From the NCBI GenBank assembly GCA_034509735.1, contig JACGWO010000006.1, positions 387,001 to 451,000 of the forward strand: a DNA stretch of 64,000 nt, read 5' to 3'. Below, piece by piece: positions 60,871-64,000 of the stretch. The DNA comes from Sesamum alatum (taxonomy: Eukaryota > Streptophyta > Magnoliopsida > Lamiales > Pedaliaceae). The first letter of the stretch is position 1. Each line of letters starts with the position of its first letter. The notes beneath the pieces were generated by a model. The model had not been told where the DNA came from. It saw nothing but the letters and a program-made list of their open reading frames with translations, and ran no database searches. Position numbers and translations under genes: made by a program.

Positions 60871-62847
60871 ATACCTTTGTAAAATCTAGTAATCAAATCC
60901 CACGAAGCGTCCAATTAATCCATGAATGTTTTACCTAATACAAATATTTATGATTTTTCGTACTGTTTGAATTTGTTTGCATACATAGGGCACTTTCAAG
61001 TTTCCTGCATGCCTAGATGATCTTTCCCTACAATAACACCACAAAAATAAAATAATGAAATGTTATCTGATAAGTGTGAATCATGCATCATATGCTTGTG
61101 AAATAATTTTCAACATTATACGGCAATCTAAATGTTATTTTCCTGATATCAGACCCACTCCTCCAAAGGGTGCCAAACGCTATGACTATGAATATTAGCC
61201 AAACAACACTACAATATTATTAATTGCAACACGACATGCATTCTAATCCCATTACAAGAATATAATTTTCACATTGAAAACATAATGTGGGCCTTTATTT
61301 TATTTATTTATTTTTTCAAATTTTCTTTCTCCACTTTGTGGTGTGGCCATAATTAGTTGGTGCATCTTACACTAATCCGTCATTATTAAGCTATTTAATT
61401 CGGAATATAAAAACGACAAATCCAATGTAGTACGTAAATCAATGAAAAGACAATATATGGTTCTCTTATTTGTATTATTTGAAACAGGAGTAACGAAATT
61501 ATTTTTCCCGTCCTGTCTAATCTCATTCACCCAGATCGAGGAATTTGACATCTAGTCGAGTTATCAATTTCAATTCAGATCAACATCGATCATAAAATTG
61601 TGATGTATGAGGGATAAATACAAAGTTTACATATGAGTATTTTATTTTTCTCATCGACCGACTCGTTGATAATATAGAATATACTGTCGATATATTATTT
61701 TCTATAGGGTTTTTGATAAAGTGGTAGTTTGATCTATAGATAAGTACCAACAAAAGCATAATTTGATTTGAAGTATTTTGTGTCTAAGAAATGAATGTGC
61801 TTGAGGCATAATCCTATTATCTTAATTTTCACGGCATCTAAGTTCTTGATGAATTCGGCATGAGCATTGAATAAGGTTTGGAATATCATGCAATGAGATT
61901 TAATTTTGAGCAATAAAGATTAGGTTCCAAGACTCAAATCATGTTATAATCTATATGTAATTACTTATTTCGTTTAATAACTTTCAAAAAGTAATTAATT
62001 TTGTTCACGAAATTTCTTCAAGCTAATGTTAGAGTAGCCCGCGGACAATAATATGTCCGTAATTTCTATTATAAAATAATGTTGCACGTTGTTTTCATTT
62101 AATATTATATACACTCTACATGCGTAAATATCTCTTCAAATACATATAACGAACGTTATATTATTTTATAATAAAAATCCAGATTGATGGAATATTATTT
62201 TTCGTAGTTACATCTGTAATTTGTTGCATATTTGGAATTTTTTGCGAAGTTGCAACAAACTCCCATTATGCAATAATGTAAGCACCAAACAAACATATAT
62301 ATGTCAGTAAATCGATCCATACATAAATCCTTTTCCTTCTATTCTTCCGATGATCTTTGCGTATAATCATAAAATTTGAATTGAATTCATACAAACTCTA
62401 ATAAATTAACTCATCTCGTGCATTAATATCGAATAAAAATACTATATAAAACATACATAAACGGTTGGTTTTAGTCCCGTAAGAATTATTCACTTTACTA
62501 AACTTGTGATCGCCTAATAAAACAAGTGGTTGAAGGCCGGCGTTTATGCTAAAAACAAGCAAAAGAATTTAAATCATAATTTGTTATTCTGATTGTAGAG
62601 TTGTGCACATTTTCCTCATTATCATGGAATTCGAATGGCTAGAGAAGTTGTAATTATCTATCTATCCTACTAAAATAAGTAGTGGAGGTACGTTGAATTA
62701 TATATGGATTGAAAAGCACATTTTCCTACCGTTTGACAGCCAATCATCGATCTCTTACATATATCTGAGAAAATTAAGGAAATTTGTTTTCAATATGTTG
62801 TACTAGACTTGAATTCGAGCACAACCCTAATTATGAATATTGATTTT

Positions 62848-62876
62848 GGGTTTGGGTGTGGGTGTGGGTGTGGGTG
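62848..62876 (+). repeat. GGG-N3 repeat, canonical G-quadruplex motif
   Basis: Five GGG runs are each separated by exactly three bases (TTT, then TGT three times). Four or more runs with such short loops meet the standard quadruplex rule. No gene is near. Confidence 0.8.
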
Positions 62877-64000
62877 TGTACGTTTATTTATATATATGCA
62901 CTAGTCCTTGTCACTTCCGAGGGCGGTTTCCCAATCCTGTCCCGTCGTTATCCCCTCCCCTTCAAATATTTCTATTCTAGATAAATTTACTATTTTTACT
63001 TGCAACAACGCCCACTCCCAAGAAAAGCAGTATTTTCACATAAAAAGAAATTTGATTTAACTATTTTTTTTTTAAAAAAAAATTACGAGACGTATAAAAA
63101 CTTTGAATAATCACAGCAACGAGATTCATGTATGACGGACTTTACATAGATTCGGTTATATTAATAATATAATATGAGTGTTTTTAATTCAGGTCGAGGT
63201 TATCAATAATTTGGTGATGATCTGGCGACTTCTTGGGTTGTACGGGTCCAAGTAATTACCTCGATCTGAATGAGTTAAGTTTAGCCTGAAATACAAGCCG
63301 TTAGACTTGCTGGGATGTCTCCAACTAAAACCCTCCAATACTTAAGTTGTATTGAGCTCGGGGTCATACGGATTGCAGAGTTCGATCTGATCTTAATAAA
63401 ATGCATACCTTGTGAAATGGTTCAATTGATATTTACAGACGTTTATGTGCCAAAATTTGTACGAGCCACGTGTTATTTAAATAGTCATCTAATGAGTTTG
63501 AGATCAATGGTTGACAATTCGGGTCATTGGACCATATGGATCTAATGCAATTCAACCCACTCAAAAAGACACAAACTAATGACGTATTTGGGGTTTTTCT
63601 TATTTTTGGAGGGCAAACTTGTCCTTATCCAATGTATTTTTCCCATCAATCTTAAAATTTGAAGTTGTGAAGTCTCTTAAAAATGATGATTTTTTTAACG
63701 TTGTTTTGAAATGTTCATTACAGAATTCTATGTAAGAATGGGGTTGAAGAATAAGAGGAAGCACAGCAGTCTCGTTGTTGACACGGCACATGCAATTTGG
63801 GCCAACCCAAGACGCTACATGAGTTGATGGCACCTAATACAATATGTCGACACTAAGAAATGGAACGTTTGTTTCAACATATGTATGAAGACTTTGTCCA
63901 TATAAATAATGGTCTGTCAGAAATTGGTAGTATATATACATAGTACGTAACTCCATTATATATGTATGGTCTCGGAAAAGACACTGATCATAATTATATA

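Larger units (their letters stand above)
58639..64000. other. Terminal gene-poor region
   Basis: 5.4 kb without a supportable gene. It contains the BOI-type promoter (CT-repeats near 59127-59143), a TIR element (60114-60476), a retroposon-like segment (about 60511-60870) and a GGG-repeat (62848-62876). Composition is AT-rich throughout and the open frames are short. Confidence 0.5.

Noticed and set aside
1..64000. CRISPR arrays, operons, prophage or viral genes
   Set aside because: None is present; the tandem repeats seen lack the repeat-spacer pattern and all genes have plant intron structure.

Overview
This is plant nuclear DNA, most likely from a eudicot and possibly an asterid (that last step is only an impression from protein wording). 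The genes are split by AT-rich GT-AG introns and separated by AT-rich spacers full of small inverted-repeat elements. The protein set is plant-specific: a peroxisomal hydroxypyruvate reductase ending in SKL, a PIP2 aquaporin, a BOI-type RING ligase and a plastid-targeted NiCoT/UreH-like membrane protein. No prokaryotic, viral or organellar gene was seen.

Layout. At 1-10.6 kb lie two tandem, same-strand copies of a class A FAD monooxygenase. The first is cut by the window edge. The second is complete but has a 4.4-kb DNA-transposon-like insertion in its first intron. At 11.8-16.1 kb (+) is the 26S proteasome lid subunit RPN3. At 17.1-19.0 kb (-) is the TRAPP subunit TRAPPC2L. A hAT-like element fills 20.0-21.0 kb. 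At 23.6-29.0 kb (+) is a giant UBE2O-class ubiquitin-conjugating enzyme (UBC23 type), preceded by a perfect 203-bp triplication in its leader region. At 31.4-31.9 kb (-) is a DUF1279/FAM210-like protein and at 33.1-34.3 kb (-) a PIP2 aquaporin. From 34.3 to 41.9 kb there is no gene, but there are long-TIR elements, two of them nested. At 41.9-43.3 kb (-) is SKP1; 44.7-47.3 kb (-) HPR1; 48.7-50.6 kb (+) the UreH/NiCoT-like protein; 51.6-53.5 kb (-) phosphatidylinositol synthase; 57.7-58.6 kb (-) a BOI-related RING E3. The last 5.3 kb hold no gene I can support.

Function. Plant genes are not organised as operons, but four of the twelve act in ubiquitin-proteasome turnover (RPN3, UBC23, SKP1, BOI-type RING). 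The others serve photorespiration, phospholipid synthesis, membrane transport and vesicle tethering. Exon models were built by hand from splice consensus and reading-frame continuity. Every complete model gives an uninterrupted frame, and lengths match the families (for example RPN3 488 aa, HPR1 386 aa, PIP2 283 aa, PIS 223 aa). Three introns need a GC rather than GT donor.

The points most worth a second look are the transposon-split monooxygenase duplicate with its G-rich intron core, the triplicated leader carrying repeated uORFs, the alternative last exon of HPR1 that holds the peroxisomal signal, the GC-AG introns, and an in-frame hydrophobic N-terminal extension upstream of RPN3.
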